Shown here: positions 61,626 through 64,000 of the stretch, piece after piece
Layout of the letters: every line of letters starts with the position of its first letter
Numbering within the stretch: position 1 is the stretch's first letter
Position numbers and translations under genes: made by a program
The notes under the pieces: generated by a model
What the model saw: only the letters and a program-made list of their open reading frames with translations
Databases searched by the model: none
What the model was told of the DNA's origin: nothing
Assembly (NCBI GenBank): GCA_003971905.1
Contig: RSEE01000097.1
Span: 124,001-188,000, forward strand
From: Moniliella sp. 'wahieum'
Lineage: Eukaryota > Basidiomycota > Moniliellomycetes > Moniliellales > Moniliellaceae
Direction of reading: 5' to 3'
DNA length: 64,000 nt

Positions 61626-63654
61626 GGCGGTGGAGGGCGGCGTCGTCGAGTCGTCAGCCCGTCGTTTTCCGTAGTCAGCCGGCGGCTGGAAGCGGCGGCA
61701 GCAAAAGAAAACGCAGACGCAAAATGATAGGGTTGTCGCATTGCACCGTATGACCCCCTGCGGGGTTCTTTTTATTGCGGAGGGCCACCCGGGCGTCTAG
61801 TGCCAGTGCCGATATGCAGCTACAATCGCAGGTCAAACTTTCAGTGGGTTGCATCATCCACTTTAACCCCCGGCCGCGGCAGACCAATGGGCTCAGACGA
61901 GGGCCAACACGTCCCAACGCAACGCAGCACTTGTTAGTTCTCAGTAGCACCCCCGTTTGGGGCAGGGCAGCACTGCATGGTGCCAAGAACGATAGCAAGA
62001 TGAGATCCTAGCCATGTCCTCCATCCTCACCCACCCCGACGCCGGAGAGGGGTCGGGGTTTTGAGGAACGCCCTTACCCGGTGGGCTGTGACAGATGCGG
62101 ATGCGCAGCGCCACCCACTTCCCCCGACAGCACCCGCCTTGTTGTTCTCACGCCGACGGATGCGTGCTTGGAGCTCACCCACCTCCCTCCAATTGGGGTT
62201 ACTCTATTGCTACCGTTAATGCATTGCTCTCATTCTCCACCCATCCTAATCCAAGCTCAATCGGTATGGGCATATGCGCCGCTCCATGCCCCAGTCGAGC
62301 GAATTTGGCGCGGCACTGGAAATATGGAAAACCTACACTACATTTCCGCGTGGCTCGGCCGAAACATGTGGGAATAAGGGGATCGATCCCTTTATCCAGA
62401 ATGGCGGGATCGAATTGGATTTCGGGACCGAGTCCAAATCCACCCCCTTGCCTACGAAACCCACTCGACCCAGGCAGATTTCGATGCTGGCTCTTGTACG
62501 AATACGTTATCTGTATCTCCAGCTCTTCCCGGGACCGTTGCACATCCGTCTTACCAACTGTGGCCACACATCTTGCACATCTTGTTTCGAAGATGGGATT
62601 ACCTTGTATGCACGCCAAGGGGACTTCCCAGCTGCACGTGCGTGTCCGACAATCGAGGGCGGTGCTGTGCACAAGGGACGGCATCCTCGCCCAATGAGAT
62701 ATGCAGCGACTGCTTCAACATGATGCGATTGAATTTGACGACGACGATGAGGTCGAAGCGGCTGTGTGGATGTGCCCCGGATCGGAGAAAAGCTTAGGCT
62801 TATTCCCTTTTCTCCATCATTCACCACATCACATATACCCAACAGATCGCGTTATATCCGTCCTCTGGCCGACAAACCCACCTCTCTGTCACACCTTTGC
62901 ACACGAATGGACTATAGACGAACCTTCAGACGCGGATATAGGACGGTCATAGTGTTGTATAGGACCCGCAATGGACTATAACCGACACGATATATCTCCG
63001 TTGAGGGCGATTGCCAGTTTAGAGAAGGTGCATGACTTCACTATGGGGGTGATGATAGCTTCCCCAGACAGATACCATGTGTTTGACGGTGGTACTAGGT
63101 TAGTATCGTGAGTTATATTTGCGCCTGCACTTTCTTTGCGCTCTCTTCATCGACTTCATCTCTCACTGTCTTTGCTATCCTCTCTTCCTCTCCTTTTCCT
63201 GTCCATCTATCTTTTTGAGCCATTGACCACTTTCACCTGCACTCCCGGCATCTTGATCCCACTTAAATGCCAATCTGTCTACTATTTCCTTTCCCCCTTT
63301 TGCGGGTGTGTTCAGTTGTAGAATGGTATGGATGGTGGCTGTGAGAGTAGCAAAACGAGACGGCTATCATGATGCTTGGTCCTGCCTCTGCCTGTTCATC
63401 GCAATTATAGGTTGGCGCCTGAGGTGTTTTGAAAGGTGCAACATCCCCGGCTGCTGTGTATGTACGGGTGAGACTGAGGCAATGGATTGGTGATGCATGA
63501 TGGTCCTCGGCGGAAAGCAGGCGCGGAACGCGGACGCAGCAGTGGCCCTGGCGAATAATAAGGCCATCCCAGGCCATCCCAAGCCACGCCCCCGCCAGAC
63601 AGCGCCGAGGGACCACACCTCAATCCGGACGCTGGCACTGCTCCGGCTGAGCCA
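61626..63654. other. Divergent intergenic region, RPL3 to right-edge gene
   Basis: RPL3 promoter on the left; promoter of the edge gene on the right, with GGTGATGCATGATGG near 63489-63503. A 161-codon minus frame at 62199-62684 has no recognisable features. No gene supported. Confidence 0.45.
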
Positions 63655-64000
63655 ATGTCTGTCCCGCGCTTGGGTCTTGGCGTGCGCACCTTGAGCACCG
63701 CGCCTGCCCTCTGTGCTTCTGCCCCTCCCCCGCGTCCGCCCCTTCCTCTGTCTCTGTCTCTTCTTCCCTTCTTCTTCCTCTTCTTCCGCCGCTGCGGCTC
63801 CTGCCCCCACTCCTGCGCCCGGCGGCGACTCGGACCACAGCAAGGCCCATCCCTACACCCTCGCCGAATTCCGTGGCGCCATCGAGCTCGACCACAATGA
63901 CTTCCTATCCCGCCATCCCTTCTGGAGTGGCATGGCAGGTCTGCTGAGGCTGCGCCGAGTCCCCCACTCGTGGTACTACCGCGACTTGCTCCAACGGCTC
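63655..64000 (+). CDS. Probable mitochondrial protein, 5' part only
   Basis: Cut by the window end. The ATG at 63655 starts an Arg/Ser/Leu presequence-like peptide (MSVPRLGLGVRTLSTAP). A CT-rich tract (63740-63790) separates it from a well-formed segment in the +1-shifted frame: DSDHSKAHPYTLAEFRGAIE, then HNDFLSRHPFWSGMAGLLRL and VPHSWYYRDLLQRL to the edge. The tract either hides an indel or a short intron. The family was not identified with confidence. Confidence 0.5.

Noticed and set aside
62199-62684. 161-codon minus frame near the right end
   Set aside because: No recognisable motif, no supporting splice or promoter context.

Overview
The window looks like nuclear DNA of a basidiomycete fungus, with Ustilaginomycotina-like compactness as an inference. 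It is GC-rich. It carries eukaryotic housekeeping genes with few, mostly short GT..AG introns (about 50 to 160 nt), two intron-containing tRNA-Asn genes, and no bacterial operons or ribosome binding sites. Recognisable genes are mitochondrial aconitase, ADP/ATP carrier, an Ymr226c-type short-chain dehydrogenase, NMN adenylyltransferase, mitochondrial MutS homolog MSH1, the U3 snoRNP protein UTP18, a GRR1-like F-box/LRR protein, a NIPA-type magnesium transporter, a PX-domain AGC kinase, EMC2 and ribosomal protein L3.

Layout: 1-3.3 kb is gene-poor. Then come aconitase (+, 3.35-5.83), an unidentified large gene (+, 6.7-9.6), the ADP/ATP carrier (+, 10.8-11.8), the dehydrogenase (+, 12.4-13.4), a small transposase-type HTH gene (+, 14.7-15.3), NMNAT (+, 16.8-18.1) and MSH1 (+, 18.5-23.0). 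MSH1 converges with UTP18 (-, 23.3-25.3). UTP18 is head-to-head with a giant coiled-coil protein (+, 25.6-32.3), which converges with a degenerate alpha/beta-hydrolase-like protein (-, 33.4-35.9). The stretch 36-45 kb holds tRNA-Asn, two copies of a dispersed 232-bp repeat, a minisatellite, the F-box/LRR gene (+, 38.9-40.9) and a possible gag-like gene (-, 42.1-44.3). From 45 to 56 kb all genes are on the minus strand: a Ser/Pro-rich protein, NIPA transporter, PX-AGC kinase and EMC2. EMC2 is head-to-head with a 96-residue membrane protein (+, 56.3-56.9) whose first coding exon is only ATG. A second tRNA-Asn, a coiled-coil/Lys-rich gene, RPL3 (-) and the start of a probable mitochondrial protein at the right edge follow.

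Many conserved genes change frame at single missing bases, usually in homopolymer runs. Aconitase alone has about eight such places, all in the same (-1) direction. This is most simply draft-assembly error, not pseudogenes, so coordinates for multi-frame genes give the whole locus. No coordinated pathway is visible. Aconitase, the carrier, MSH1 and the edge gene are mitochondrial; UTP18 and RPL3 act in ribosome production. The most unusual items are the tRNA-adjacent repeat that also precedes a gag-like ORF, an in-frame stop in UTP18, the PX-AGC kinase, Trp-rich decapeptide-type repeats in the F-box protein, and a recurrent ATGCATGATG-like promoter motif.
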